Notes: a model not told the origin generated them from the letters alone. DNA of 64,000 nucleotides from Acetohalobium arabaticum DSM 5501 (GCF_000144695.1 NC_014378.1:248001-312000); one strand, 5' to 3'; counted from the first letter of the stretch, positions 8,549 through 17,960 are shown. Made by a program: numbers and translations.

Positions 8549-8860
8549 AGTGATTAATAGTAGGATTAATTTAGAGCTAATCACTATAAATTACCTTTAA
8601 TACTGATTAATCTCGGATTATAGAGGTTAATATATCTTCTGTTTTTGTCGATAAAATAAATAGAAGATAAAAACATTAGACACAGAAGACACAGACTGAC
8701 TCAGACAAAAAAGAGACTAAAGCAAAGAATGTAAGTATATTTATTAATTAGATAGGGAACTTTTGAAGTTTAAATATGTCTTGTGTGAAGTCTAGTGTAA
8801 GTCTAGTGTCAGATGATTAAATGATTTTAAGTTTTAAATAGAGAAAGCGGGTGGTTAGCT
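8549..8860. other. 312-bp gap between yvyF and flgM with short direct and inverted repeats
   Basis: No gene seen. It contains ACACAGAAGACACAGACTGA near 8690-8710 and the tandem AGTCTAGTGTAAGTCTAGTG near 8790-8810, which are partly complementary and could pair. Similar GTGTC/GACAC words occur again in the flgK-flgL gap (12092-12180). Confidence 0.4.
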
Positions 8861-9154
8861 ATGAAGATTTCTAATGAACAGTTAAGTCAGGTGCTTAAGA
8901 CTTATAATCAAAAGAAGGCTTCTAAGTCCAATTCGGAGGCTAAGAAGAGTAAAAATAAAGGGGATAAGCTGTTTATTTCCAGTGATGCTAAAGAGATGCA
9001 AGAGGCTAAAAAGGCTTTGGAAAGTCAGCCGGAGGTTCGTAGGGAGAAGGTTGAAAGATTAAAGAAGCAGATTAAGACGGGTAATTATAATGTATCGGGG
9101 GAAGAAGTAGCGGACAAGATGTTATCCCGGACTATTGTTGATAATCTAGTCTAG
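8861..9154 (+). CDS. flgM: Anti-sigma-28 factor FlgM
   Basis: 97-residue negative regulator that holds the flagellar sigma factor (sigma-28/SigD) inactive until the hook is built, then is exported. The N-terminal half is lysine/serine-rich and likely disordered. The C-terminal half has the conserved sigma-binding segment (RREKVERLKKQIKTGNY followed by a VSGEEVADKML helix, about 60-90). Position between yvyF and flgN matches the Bacillus order. It ends 19 bp before flgN. Confidence 0.88.
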   Translation: MKISNEQLSQVLKTYNQKKASKSNSEAKKSKNKGDKLFISSDAKEMQEAKKALESQPEVRREKVERLKKQIKTGNYNVSGEEVADKMLSRTIVDNLV

Positions 9155-9173
9155 TTAGGAAGTGAGATAGCCT

Positions 9174-9674
9174 ATGGTTACTAAATTAATAGAGATTCTG
9201 CAGGCGGAGTATCAGATCTATCAAGAGCTTTACCGGTTAAGTGAAGAAAAACAGGAGATCATTATTGATAATCGAGTTGAGGACCTGTTAGAGATAATTG
9301 AAGAGGAACAAAAAGAGGTACAGAAAATTGATCAACTGGAAGGTAAACGGATAGATATCTTAGAAAAGATTGCAGCAAAGAATTCACTTCAAGAAGGTGA
9401 GCTTTCGTTTGATAAGCTGATAGAGTTAATTAGTGAGCCCCAAAAAAGCCAGCTGCAGGAAATTAGAAGTGATATTCTGGAACTGTTAGAAGAACTTCAG
9501 GAAATAAATGAAATCAATGCTAACCTAATTAGAGAATCTTTACAATTAACTGATTATACATTGGAGTTGTTAACTAACAGTAATATCGGGAAGACTAATA
9601 CATATCAGAAACCGGGCGATAAGGGGCAGGATAGTAGTGATCAACAGCGGAGGATTATCGACCAGAAAGTGTAG
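9174..9674 (+). CDS. flgN: FlgN flagellar export chaperone
   Basis: 166-residue, highly charged, all-helical protein predicted to form a coiled coil, matching FlgN. FlgN binds the C-termini of the hook-filament junction proteins FlgK and FlgL and delivers them to the export gate. It lies between flgM and flgK, ending 11 bp before flgK. No sharp sequence signature is seen, so the call rests on size, helical heptads and context. Confidence 0.8.
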   Translation: MVTKLIEILQAEYQIYQELYRLSEEKQEIIIDNRVEDLLEIIEEEQKEVQKIDQLEGKRIDILEKIAAKNSLQEGELSFDKLIELISEPQKSQLQEIRSDILELLEELQEINEINANLIRESLQLTDYTLELLTNSNIGKTNTYQKPGDKGQDSSDQQRRIIDQKV

Positions 9675-9685
9675 GAGGGACAGCT

Positions 9686-12091
9686 ATGGGTTCTACTTTT
9701 AGCGGTATAGAACTAGGTAAACGTGCTCTACAGGTACAGAGAAAATCACTTGATGTAACAGGCCATAATATTTCAAATGCTAATACAGAAGGCTATAGCC
9801 GACAGGAAGCAATTCATGCAACCAATCGCCCCCATACTATTCAACACGGCACGGGAGCTGGACAAGTAGGGACCGGGGTTAAGATAGATGAGATCAAGCG
9901 GGTTAGAGATGAGTTTATTGATGGGCAGATTAGAGAAGAAACCAGTGCTCAGGGTAAGTGGGAAGTAAAGAATGATGCCTTAGAGCAGATAGAGTTAATC
10001 TTTAATGAACCGTCGGATAAGAGTCTGCGTAACTCAATGGATGAGTTCTGGAATTCGCTCCAGGAGTTGAATAATAATCCAGAGAGTGAAGCGGTACGGG
10101 CTACTGTACGGCAGAGGGCCCTGTCTTTGACGGATACATTTAATCATTTGGATGATCAGCTGCGGGATTATCGGACGTCGCTTAATAATCAGCTCAAGAC
10201 TAAAGTAAATGATATAAATTCTTACGGCCAGCGGATTGCAGACTTGAATGCCCAGATCAGCAGAATTGAGAGTATGGACCAGAATCCGAATGATCTGCGG
10301 GATAAACGGGACTTACTGGTTGAGAAGCTATCCAAGATTACCAGCGTACAGACTAATGAAATGGATAATGGGGCGGTGACAGTCAATATTGAAGGCCAGT
10401 CGTTAGTCTGGCAGGATGAGGTAAGTAAACTAAAGACAGTAGAGACTGCAAGTTCTGATTCTAAATTCGATAAGACAGTGGAAGTTAGATGGGATAAGAC
10501 CAATGAAGAAGTTAACTTTACTAATGGAGAGATGCAGGGGTTACTGGAAGCCAGAGATGAAGAAGTTCCTAAGTATGTAGAGCAGTTGGATAATATGGCT
10601 CAAGAGTTAGCTGCTACCTTTAATGATCAGCATCATCAGGGTTATGGTTTGAGTGATACGGAGATGACTGAGCTGGAGTCGAATGTTCAGGCTACTCCTA
10701 GTGATCCATTAGATGGAGCTACAGGTAAATTTAATGTAGTAGTTAATGGCAGTGTTGAGGATTCTGTTACAGTTAATAGCGGTGATGGTCTTAACACTAT
10801 TGCTAATAAGATAGATGGTGTGGCTAAGGTAGATTCTTTTACTGTAGATAACAATGGAGATGGTGCAGCTGATACTTTGAAGGTTCATAGTTCTCTTTCG
10901 GGGACTGCAATAGACTTAGTGAATACAAGTGATACTGAAGCTGGCGCAGTTAATGTTGTGCAAAAGCTAGGTCTGAAGGGGACAGGAGCTGGACGGGATT
11001 TTTTTACTGGTAAAACTTCGGAGGTTGCTTCTGGAAGTACTGCTGGCAAAGCAGATATAGTATTTGTAGTAGATAATACCAGTAGTATGGATAGTATCCA
11101 AGAGGAAGTTAAAGATAATTTATCAAACTTTATCGATACCATAAAGAGTAAAGGCGTTAATGATATTCAAATGGGAGTAATTGAGTATAGAGATTCTAAT
11201 ATAATTCCTAAAGATTTTTCTGGCAGTAATTGGACATCGGATCCGGATAAGGTCAAGGCTACCCTTGCTAATTTGGACTCTTCAAGTGGTGGATCAGAGG
11301 AATATGCTATGCAGGCGGTTAAGGATACTATTAATAATTATGATTTTCGGTCCAATGAAGCTGGGCTTCAGGTTAAAAATGCAGTTTTGGTTACAAATGA
11401 AGATGCTGATGATGAAGGTCAGCTTAGTTCAACAATAGATAATGCTAATATAGAAGGATTACAAGTACATGGAGTTTATCATGAAGGTACTGATATATAT
11501 GGGGAAGATACTTCAGAATTTGATAATCTTACAAGCAGTACTGGAGGAGAAAGTGTTGATTTATCCGATTCTTCCTGGGGTTCAAAGCTTGCTAATGTAG
11601 TAGGAGGAGCAATAGGTTCAGCAGCAAGTAGTAGCGAAGATAATGGCGAGATTACAGCTAAGAATATAGATTTGGCTAAGGCTATTAAATCTGAAGGCGG
11701 TTTAGCCAAGATAGCAGCAGCTACTAAGGCTTCCGATAATGCCGATAGTAATGGAGTTAATGATTATGCTGGCGACGGTGGAAATGCTTTAGCTTTATCA
11801 CAGGTAGATAATAAGAAGGTATTTAGTTCTGGAACGGCTGATTTTGGTGATTATTATGAGTCCAATATCTCCAAATTAGGAGTAGACAGCCAGCGGGCAG
11901 GAAGAATGGTTAAGAATCAGGAAGTGTTAACTAAGAATTTAAAACAGCAGCGTGATTCGATCTCTGGTGTTTCGCTGGATGAGGAGATGTCGAAGATGAT
12001 TAAGTACCAGCAGTCCTATACTGCGGCAGCTAAGTTTACTTCTACGATGGATGAGATATTGAATACATTAGTGAATGGGATAAAGAGGTAG
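9686..12091 (+). CDS. flgK: Flagellar hook-associated protein FlgK with an inserted von Willebrand A domain
   Basis: First junction protein between hook and filament. The N-terminus is a standard FlgK (GIELGKRALQVQRKSLDVTG, then HNISNANTEGYSRQ), and the C-terminus closes with the usual D0 helices (SLDEEMSKMIKYQQSYTAAA, ending in MDEILNTLVNG). At 801 residues it is 200-300 longer than ordinary FlgK. Residues about 455-640 form a von Willebrand A domain: ADIVFVVDNTSSM supplies a metal-site motif D463-x-T465-x-S467, followed by GVIEYRDSN and a GGSEEYAMQAV segment. The domain replaces the surface-exposed variable part. It follows flgN with GGAGGGA before ATG and ends in TAG. Confidence 0.9.
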   Translation: MGSTFSGIELGKRALQVQRKSLDVTGHNISNANTEGYSRQEAIHATNRPHTIQHGTGAGQVGTGVKIDEIKRVRDEFIDGQIREETSAQGKWEVKNDALEQIELIFNEPSDKSLRNSMDEFWNSLQELNNNPESEAVRATVRQRALSLTDTFNHLDDQLRDYRTSLNNQLKTKVNDINSYGQRIADLNAQISRIESMDQNPNDLRDKRDLLVEKLSKITSVQTNEMDNGAVTVNIEGQSLVWQDEVSKLKTVETASSDSKFDKTVEVRWDKTNEEVNFTNGEMQGLLEARDEEVPKYVEQLDNMAQELAATFNDQHHQGYGLSDTEMTELESNVQATPSDPLDGATGKFNVVVNGSVEDSVTVNSGDGLNTIANKIDGVAKVDSFTVDNNGDGAADTLKVHSSLSGTAIDLVNTSDTEAGAVNVVQKLGLKGTGAGRDFFTGKTSEVASGSTAGKADIVFVVDNTSSMDSIQEEVKDNLSNFIDTIKSKGVNDIQMGVIEYRDSNIIPKDFSGSNWTSDPDKVKATLANLDSSSGGSEEYAMQAVKDTINNYDFRSNEAGLQVKNAVLVTNEDADDEGQLSSTIDNANIEGLQVHGVYHEGTDIYGEDTSEFDNLTSSTGGESVDLSDSSWGSKLANVVGGAIGSAASSSEDNGEITAKNIDLAKAIKSEGGLAKIAAATKASDNADSNGVNDYAGDGGNALALSQVDNKKVFSSGTADFGDYYESNISKLGVDSQRAGRMVKNQEVLTKNLKQQRDSISGVSLDEEMSKMIKYQQSYTAAAKFTSTMDEILNTLVNGIKR

Positions 12092-12183
12092 TGTTTAGTG
12101 TCAGGAACTAGTGTCGGGAATCAGTAAAAAGATAACTGACACAGACAACTACCACAGATAACTGAAAATGGAGGTGAAGATAA

Positions 12184-13050
12184 GTGCGGGTAACGAATGG
12201 AATGATGGTTAATAATTTATTAGGTAATCTTAGTGATAGTAAAGAAAGACTTGATGAATATAATCGGCAATTATCTACTGGTAAGAAGTTTGATATGCCA
12301 TCTCAGAACCCAACTGGTACAGTGCGAAGTATGGATTTAGAATCTACTATCAGTAGTAATAAACAGTATACTCGAAATATAAATCAGTCATTGACCTGGA
12401 TTAAGTCTACCGAAGGTACTTTAAGTCATGCTAATGATATATTACACCGAACAAGGGAATTAGCCGTTAAAGGGGCTAATGGTTCATTAAATGAAACTGA
12501 TAGACAGTCGATTGCTGATGAAGTAAAAGAACTTAAAGCTAATATGAAAGGAGTAGCCAATACCTCTTATAACGGTAAGTATATTTTTGCCGGTCATAAA
12601 GTAAATATTAAGCCTTATTCTGATAATAGTTCTAAGTACCAAGGTGATGATGGTAAAATTATTCGAGAAATTAGTCAAGGAACAGAAGTGAAGATCAATC
12701 AGAGTGGTGATTTTTTTGAACCTATCTTGGATCGAATGGAGAAGTTAATTGATAATTTAGAAACAGGAAATATAGATGGAATTTCTAATAATATATCTGA
12801 TTTAGATGAAAGTCTAGATGAAGTTATAAAAAAGAGGTCGGAAGTAGGTGCTAAGCAGAATCGGTTGGAATTAACTAAGAATCGCTTAGAAGACGATAAA
12901 ATTAAGTTCAAAGAGTTGTTATCACAGAATGAAGATGTCGATATTGCAAAGACGATTATGAATCTAAAGATGAGTGAGAATGTACATCGAGCGGCTTTAT
13001 CTTCAGGGGCAAGGATAATTCAACCTAGTTTAACGGATTTTCTAAGGTAA
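12184..13050 (+). CDS. flgL: Flagellar hook-filament junction protein FlgL
   Basis: Second junction protein, 288 residues, joining FlgK to the filament. The N-terminal flagellin-like helix is clear (MMVNNLLGNLSDSKERLDEY, then QLSTGKKF), and the C-terminus pairs with it (KQNRLELTKNRLEDDK...NVHRAALSSGARIIQPSL). Start is GTG 12184 preceded by GGAGGTGA. Length is normal, unlike FlgK. In the flgK-flgL-fliW-csrA order. Confidence 0.92.
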   Translation: MRVTNGMMVNNLLGNLSDSKERLDEYNRQLSTGKKFDMPSQNPTGTVRSMDLESTISSNKQYTRNINQSLTWIKSTEGTLSHANDILHRTRELAVKGANGSLNETDRQSIADEVKELKANMKGVANTSYNGKYIFAGHKVNIKPYSDNSSKYQGDDGKIIREISQGTEVKINQSGDFFEPILDRMEKLIDNLETGNIDGISNNISDLDESLDEVIKKRSEVGAKQNRLELTKNRLEDDKIKFKELLSQNEDVDIAKTIMNLKMSENVHRAALSSGARIIQPSLTDFLR

Positions 13051-13057
13051 GGGGCGG

Positions 13058-13624
13058 ATGAGGATGAAGTTAAGGTTAGAGATTAATCAGAGGCTGGCTA
13101 AGATTGGTCTGCGGACAACTCCGCCTCAAACAAGTGTTAAACAGAAGCCGGCTGAAGTTAAGCAGAAAACAGTGAATGGAGAGTTGAAGATTGAGTCTAA
13201 GCCTGTTAAAGTAAAAATTGATCAGAAGAAAGCACGGGCTGCTTTGAATTATAAACATTACAAGATTTATGGTAAGGATATAGCTAAACGAGGGAAGCAG
13301 ACAGCTTTAAAAGCTATAGCTGAATACTCTAGTCAAGGAGATCAATTAGCAAGGATTGAAAAGAAAGGTAAGCCTTTAATTGCTCAGGCTAAAAAGAATG
13401 CCTATGGTGATAAAAAGAAAGTAGGATTGAAATGGAAGCCGGGACCTGAAATCAGTGTTACTCCTGGGCAACAGGATATTAATTTTGAAGTCAAGGATTT
13501 AAATGGGATTAAATTAGATACAGAACCTAACTGGCCGCAGATTGATTTACAGTGGGGGAAGGTTGAAGCATATCAAAAGCAGAAAGCTGAATTAGAGATT
13601 AAAGCTGTTGATAAAAAAGTGTAA
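13058..13624 (+). CDS. DUF6470 family protein (YviE-like) in the flgL-fliW interval
   Basis: 188-residue lysine-rich protein starting LRLEINQRLAKIGLRTT, the pattern of the YviE/DUF6470 proteins that lie between flgL and fliW in Bacillus and Clostridia. No membrane segment or signal peptide is visible. Function unknown; the conserved position implies a flagellar role. Two ATGs two codons apart (13058 and 13064) are both possible starts. It ends 15 bp before fliW. Confidence 0.75.
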   Translation: MRMKLRLEINQRLAKIGLRTTPPQTSVKQKPAEVKQKTVNGELKIESKPVKVKIDQKKARAALNYKHYKIYGKDIAKRGKQTALKAIAEYSSQGDQLARIEKKGKPLIAQAKKNAYGDKKKVGLKWKPGPEISVTPGQQDINFEVKDLNGIKLDTEPNWPQIDLQWGKVEAYQKQKAELEIKAVDKKV

Positions 13625-13639
13625 TTAAGGAGGAGCAGA

Positions 13640-14074
13640 ATGGAATTAGAAACGACTCGATTTGGTAAGTTAGAAGTAGATGAAGAAGAGATAATTACTT
13701 TTGAAGATGGGTTGTACGGTTTTGAAGATAATAAACGGTTTACATTAGTAGCTGATGAAGAGCCCTTTTTCTGGCTGCAGTCAATGACTGATCCGGATTT
13801 AGCTTTTGTAATAGTAGAGCCTGGAGTTTTTTGTCAGGATTATGAATTCAGTTTGAATGATAAAGTAAAAGATGAGTTACAGCTTGAATCGAAAGCAGAA
13901 GTATTAGTAATGAATATTGTAGTTGTTCCTGAGAATCCTAAAGAGATGACAATGAATCTTAAAGCGCCGATTATAATTAATGAAAAGAAAAGAATTGCTA
14001 AACAGATTATTCTCGAGGAAGAAGAATATCCAGTAAAGTATCGATTATTTGAAGAAGAAAGTATTTCAGCTTAA
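13640..14074 (+). CDS. fliW: Flagellar assembly factor FliW
   Basis: 144-residue regulator that binds either flagellin or CsrA. When flagellin is exported, freed FliW sequesters CsrA and relieves repression of flagellin translation. The family start ([25 protein letters not shown]...) and the VIVEPGVF and [10 protein letters not shown] segments are visible. It is 15 bp upstream of csrA, and flagellin follows, the usual three-gene control unit. Preceded by AAGGAGGAG. Confidence 0.92.
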   Translation: MELETTRFGKLEVDEEEIITFEDGLYGFEDNKRFTLVADEEPFFWLQSMTDPDLAFVIVEPGVFCQDYEFSLNDKVKDELQLESKAEVLVMNIVVVPENPKEMTMNLKAPIIINEKKRIAKQIILEEEEYPVKYRLFEEESISA

Positions 14075-14088
14075 TAGGGAGGAAGAGG

Positions 14089-14334
14089 ATGTTAGTCTTA
14101 ACTAGAAAGAAAGAGGAAAGTATTATTATTGATGATCAGATAGAAATTAAAATAGTAGATATTGATGGAAATAGAGTTAAGTTAGGGATTGATGCTCCCC
14201 AAAAGATAGATATTCATCGCAAAGAAATTTATGAAGAAATAGTAACTGAGAATAAACAGGCTTCAGATATTAAGGCAAGCAATCTAGCCAGTATAATAAA
14301 AGAAGCTGCAAATCAAAGTAAAAAGGGGGAATGA
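14089..14334 (+). CDS. csrA: Carbon storage regulator CsrA
   Basis: 81-residue RNA-binding dimer that blocks ribosome binding at GGA motifs. The family start [20 protein letters not shown] and the basic RNA-binding beta strand followed by [10 protein letters not shown] are intact. The tail (about residues 62-81) is somewhat longer than in E. coli CsrA, as is common in Firmicutes. It directly follows fliW; its likely main target is the flagellin leader about 260 bp downstream. Confidence 0.93.
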   Translation: MLVLTRKKEESIIIDDQIEIKIVDIDGNRVKLGIDAPQKIDIHRKEIYEEIVTENKQASDIKASNLASIIKEAANQSKKGE

Positions 14335-14590
14335 AGTAATAAAATAGAGTTATTCTACTTTAAAAATAGGTAGTGATGATTAAAGTACTATAACTAAAAT
14401 TAAATTATTTACTAAATTATCGATAATTATTAGTGAAGAGTAATGATTAGTGAGCAATTAGTAGTTAGTAAGGACTGGTGCTTTAAAGTTAAATTTAAAG
14501 TAGCAGTGGTTACTAACTTTCATTAGCTATCACTAGATTAGCCTACTAGGATTAGTTGATGATTAGTAGCCAAAACCACTTCCTATCAGC
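14335..14590 (+). promoter_or_regulatory. csrA-flagellin intergenic region with candidate sigma-28 promoter and long imperfect hairpin
   Basis: TAAA at 14401-14404, a 14-bp gap, then ATCGATAA at 14419-14426 resembles the sigma-28 pattern TAAA-N15-GCCGATAA. Further on, GTTAGTAAGGACTGGTGC pairs with GCAGTGGTTACTAAC-type sequence (about 14464-14519) around TTTAAA arms, giving a long imperfect hairpin in the leader. No gene is seen here. Confidence 0.45.
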
Positions 14591-14627
14591 AAGGAGGCTG
14601 AAGGAAGTAAAACTATTATCAAGGAGG
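14591..14627 (+). promoter_or_regulatory. CsrA-type GGA sites in the flagellin leader
   Basis: Three AAGGA motifs: AAGGAGG 14591-14597, AAGGAAG 14601-14607 and AAGGAGG 14621-14627. The last is the ribosome site, 9 nt before the flagellin ATG. This matches the known Bacillus hag arrangement in which CsrA occupies an upstream site and the ribosome site together. Confidence 0.6.
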
Positions 14628-14636
14628 AAGATAAAA

Positions 14637-16073
14637 ATGAGAATTAATACTAATGTGACGGCTTTGAATGCTTATAACCAATTAAAATCTACTAATGAAA
14701 ACATGAGTAAATCTTTAGAAAGATTATCTTCTGGGAAGAGAATCAATAGTGCTGCTGATGATGCTGCTGGCTTGGCTATCAGTGAAAAGATGAAGGGGCA
14801 GATGAATGGTCTGGCTCAGGCACAGCGAAATGCTCAGGACAGCATCTCTATGATTCAGACTGCTGAAGGTGCTTTACAGGAAACTCATAGTATTTTGCAG
14901 CGGATGCGTGAACTTTCTGTTCAGGCCGGTAATGATACTAACACGGCTGATGACCGGGCAGAGATTCAGGAAGAGATCGATCAGTTGAAGGATGAAATTG
15001 ATAATATTGGTGAAACTACTGAGTTTAACACCAAGAAGTTGTTAAATGGTGGAGCTGGATTGGAAACGACTACAAATACTGAAACTGTTGATGGAACAGA
15101 TAAAGAGTGGGCTAGTGTACAAGGTGGGTCTGCAGATACGGAAACTGGAACTATTGATATTACTTCTGCTACTGCTGCTAGTGCTGGAAGTTATGACCTT
15201 ACTGTAAGTACTGGTGAAGGTACTAATGAGTCAATTACTGTTAATGGGAATACAGTTAATTATGATGCTTCTGCTTCTAGTGCCACAGTATCTGCAAATA
15301 ATTTGCAAACTGTGCTTAATGACAACGCTGATAAGTTAGGTATTGAAGAAGTTGAAGATGCTGATGTTACTAGTAGTGGAACTATGACAATTGAGAATGC
15401 AGCTATTGGTTCAGCGAATGAACTTGATATTTCTGCTGGTTCTACTGCTGTAGCAACTAGTACTGCTATTGATGTAAGTAATGAAGGCACGGATATTGAT
15501 ATTACGGCTGGTACTAATGGTGGTAATGCTACTGCAATAGCTGATACAGACTATGTTTCTAGTGGGAATTCAATTGAAGTTACTGGAGGTAAATTTGAAG
15601 GATTAAAATTAGAGTTTGATGGAGAAGAGATGAGTACTACTGCAGGTACTAATAAATTTAATGTTGAAATTGAATCCAATGGTGTAGTACAATCACAGAT
15701 TGGTGCTAATGATGGACAGAATATGAGTATTTCTATTAATGATATGAGATCAGAGGCATTAGGAGTCAGTAATCTTGATGTAACAAGTGCTGAGAATGCT
15801 AATGAGGCTATATCAACATTGGATGATGCTATTCAGAAGGTATCCAGTGAGCGTTCTAAGCTCGGTGCTAAGCAGAATCGATTAGAACATATTACAAATA
15901 ATCTCAGTGCTGCCGAAGAAAACTTAACTGCAGCTAATTCTCGAATTCGTGATGTAGATATGGCCAGCGAGATGATGCAGATGAGTAAGACGAGAATTCT
16001 TTCTCAGGCTGGTACTGCTATGTTAGCTCAGGCTAATCAGAAATCACAGGGAGTAATGCAGTTACTTGGATAA
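14637..16073 (+). CDS. hag: Flagellin (filament protein), normal size class
   Basis: Major filament subunit of 478 residues. The N-terminal D0/D1 region is canonical (MRINTNVTALNAYNQLKST, SLERLSSGKRINSAADDAAG) and the C-terminal region closes it (KQNRLEHITNNLSAAEENLT, ending SQGVMQLLG). Residues about 140-395 are a Thr/Ser/Ala/Asn-rich, acidic variable domain, likely surface exposed and glycosylated given the downstream genes. The frame is open from ATG 14556, but ATG 14637 is the real start: it has AAGGAGG 9 nt upstream and gives the conserved flagellin N-terminus. Confidence 0.95.
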   Translation: MRINTNVTALNAYNQLKSTNENMSKSLERLSSGKRINSAADDAAGLAISEKMKGQMNGLAQAQRNAQDSISMIQTAEGALQETHSILQRMRELSVQAGNDTNTADDRAEIQEEIDQLKDEIDNIGETTEFNTKKLLNGGAGLETTTNTETVDGTDKEWASVQGGSADTETGTIDITSATAASAGSYDLTVSTGEGTNESITVNGNTVNYDASASSATVSANNLQTVLNDNADKLGIEEVEDADVTSSGTMTIENAAIGSANELDISAGSTAVATSTAIDVSNEGTDIDITAGTNGGNATAIADTDYVSSGNSIEVTGGKFEGLKLEFDGEEMSTTAGTNKFNVEIESNGVVQSQIGANDGQNMSISINDMRSEALGVSNLDVTSAENANEAISTLDDAIQKVSSERSKLGAKQNRLEHITNNLSAAEENLTAANSRIRDVDMASEMMQMSKTRILSQAGTAMLAQANQKSQGVMQLLG

Positions 16074-16131
16074 TTAGTAATCAGTTTTAAAGATAAATTT
16101 AGAAATAAGGTAAGAAACTATTAGTGAAGTC

Positions 16132-16166
16132 AAAGCCGGCCGGTTTTTCCGGCTGGCTTTAATAAT
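16132..16166 (+). terminator. terminator after flagellin
   Basis: AAAGCCGGCCGG pairs with CCGGCTGGCTTT around TTTTT (one mismatch). The following T-run is weak (TTTAATAATT). It lies 60 bp after the stop codon. Confidence 0.7.
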
Positions 16167-16184
16167 TAATATGGAGGTGAAAGA

Positions 16185-17930
16185 ATGGCTGATTTGAGTT
16201 TGGATGGTTTGGCCAGTGGAATGCCGACTGAAAATACGATTAATCAGATATTAAATGCAGAGTATGGAACAAAGTTGCAGAATTTAAATCAGGAAAAGAG
16301 TAATTTGGAAACACAAAAGAATGCCTGGCGGGATGTTAATTCTAGAATAGATAAGTTAGAACAAAAGGTAACACAGTTAAAATTGTCTTCTACTTTTGCG
16401 TCTAACAAGACAACAAGTAGTGATGAAGAAGTAGTTACTGCTACTTCTACTACAGATGCTACTGAAGGCACTTATGATATAGAGGTAGTAAAGAAAGCTC
16501 TAGCTCATAGAATAGCTGGAACAGATCAGTCTGCTAAAATCGATAGTGCTACTTCTGCTAATAGTGAGGATATTTCTGAGATAGCTATGCAGAATGGGGG
16601 AGAATATACAGCAACCCAGTTTAGTTCAGGGGAAACAATTGATGGTACAACTTATGATTATGGTTTGAAAAATAGTGATGGAAATATTGTTGCTGTGAGT
16701 ACTAACCAACAAGTCTATACTTCCTTAGATAAGGCAACTGCCGAAGGGGATTTGGGCAGTTTAACTTCTTCAAATTTAGGTGAGAGTTATGATTTTGGTT
16801 CTGCGATAGCTAATAATACAGTGGTAAGGATGGATGGGACTGGGGCTAATGAAAAGAATAATTTAGCAACTGCAATTATGATGAATGATGATACAGTAAC
16901 TATTAATGGTACTGATATTAGTGTGTCTGCGACTGATACTCTTGAAGATTTTGTGATTGCAGTTAATGATAGCGATGCTGGTGTTAACGCTAGTACTGTA
17001 TCTAATCGGTTAATACTAGAAAGTAATGAAACGGGAACAGATAATGAAATTACTTTATCTGATAATGGGAATAGTAATGGACAGCATTTATTGGAAGACT
17101 TAGGTCTTATCGACGGTAGTGATAATATTATTACTAGTAATGATGGTTATCAAGCGGCACAAAATGCTGAAGTAACTGTTAATGGGATTACTGGCATTAC
17201 AAGTCAGGATAATACTATTGATGAAGCAGTAAGTAATGTTACTTTTGAAATTAGTGATGCTGCTCAACCTTCACAAGAGACAGAAACAGCTACTGTTACT
17301 GTCAGTCAAGATACTGAGAAAGCTACTTCTAAAATTCAGGCTTTTGTTGACCAATATAATAGTGTGCAGGATTTTATGAATAAAAAGCTTGATTATAATT
17401 CAGAGACTGAGGAAAGCGGTGCATTACAAGGGGATGGAACCTTAATGCGTCTACAGTCTAGGTTACGGCAGTTAGTAATGGAACAAGTAGATAGCGGTAA
17501 TGAATATAATAGTTTGATGTCAGTTGGAATTAGTAGTAAGAAAAATGGAACACTTGAATTTGATTCAGGCAAATTCGAAACTGCTTTGAAAGAAAAGCCG
17601 GAGCAGGTGAAAAATCTCTTTACTAGTGAAGAAGATGATGGTTCTTTTGATGGGGTAGCTACTAAATTAGATAGCTATTTAGATATGGTGATCCAAACTA
17701 ATATAGGAGTAATTCCTGGGAAAATAGATTCTTATGAAAGAATGATGGAGGATGTGGAGCAAAGTATTGCATCTACAAATGATCGATTGGAGCAGGAGAG
17801 AGAAAGATTAACTCAGGAGTTTACATCTATGGAGCAATCTATTTCAGAAATGAATAATCAGATGAGTTGGATGCAGAGTCAACTGGGCAGCATGGGCGGA
17901 ACAAGTAATATGTTAAGTTCTATGATGTAA
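16185..17930 (+). CDS. fliD: Flagellar filament cap protein FliD
   Basis: 581-residue cap protein that sits at the filament tip and folds incoming flagellin. The family N-terminus is present (DLSLDGLASGMPTENTINQI), followed by coiled-coil segments, a Thr/Ser-rich exposed middle, and a C-terminal FliD domain (NLFTSEEDDGSFDGVATKLD and the terminal coiled coil ending MSWMQSQLGSM). Start ATG 16185 follows GGAGGTGA. Length is only modestly larger than usual. It is followed 30 bp later by the glycosyltransferase block. Confidence 0.92.
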   Translation: MADLSLDGLASGMPTENTINQILNAEYGTKLQNLNQEKSNLETQKNAWRDVNSRIDKLEQKVTQLKLSSTFASNKTTSSDEEVVTATSTTDATEGTYDIEVVKKALAHRIAGTDQSAKIDSATSANSEDISEIAMQNGGEYTATQFSSGETIDGTTYDYGLKNSDGNIVAVSTNQQVYTSLDKATAEGDLGSLTSSNLGESYDFGSAIANNTVVRMDGTGANEKNNLATAIMMNDDTVTINGTDISVSATDTLEDFVIAVNDSDAGVNASTVSNRLILESNETGTDNEITLSDNGNSNGQHLLEDLGLIDGSDNIITSNDGYQAAQNAEVTVNGITGITSQDNTIDEAVSNVTFEISDAAQPSQETETATVTVSQDTEKATSKIQAFVDQYNSVQDFMNKKLDYNSETEESGALQGDGTLMRLQSRLRQLVMEQVDSGNEYNSLMSVGISSKKNGTLEFDSGKFETALKEKPEQVKNLFTSEEDDGSFDGVATKLDSYLDMVIQTNIGVIPGKIDSYERMMEDVEQSIASTNDRLEQERERLTQEFTSMEQSISEMNNQMSWMQSQLGSMGGTSNMLSSMM

Positions 17931-17960
17931 TAGAATTAGTTAAATTGGGAGGCTAGTAAT

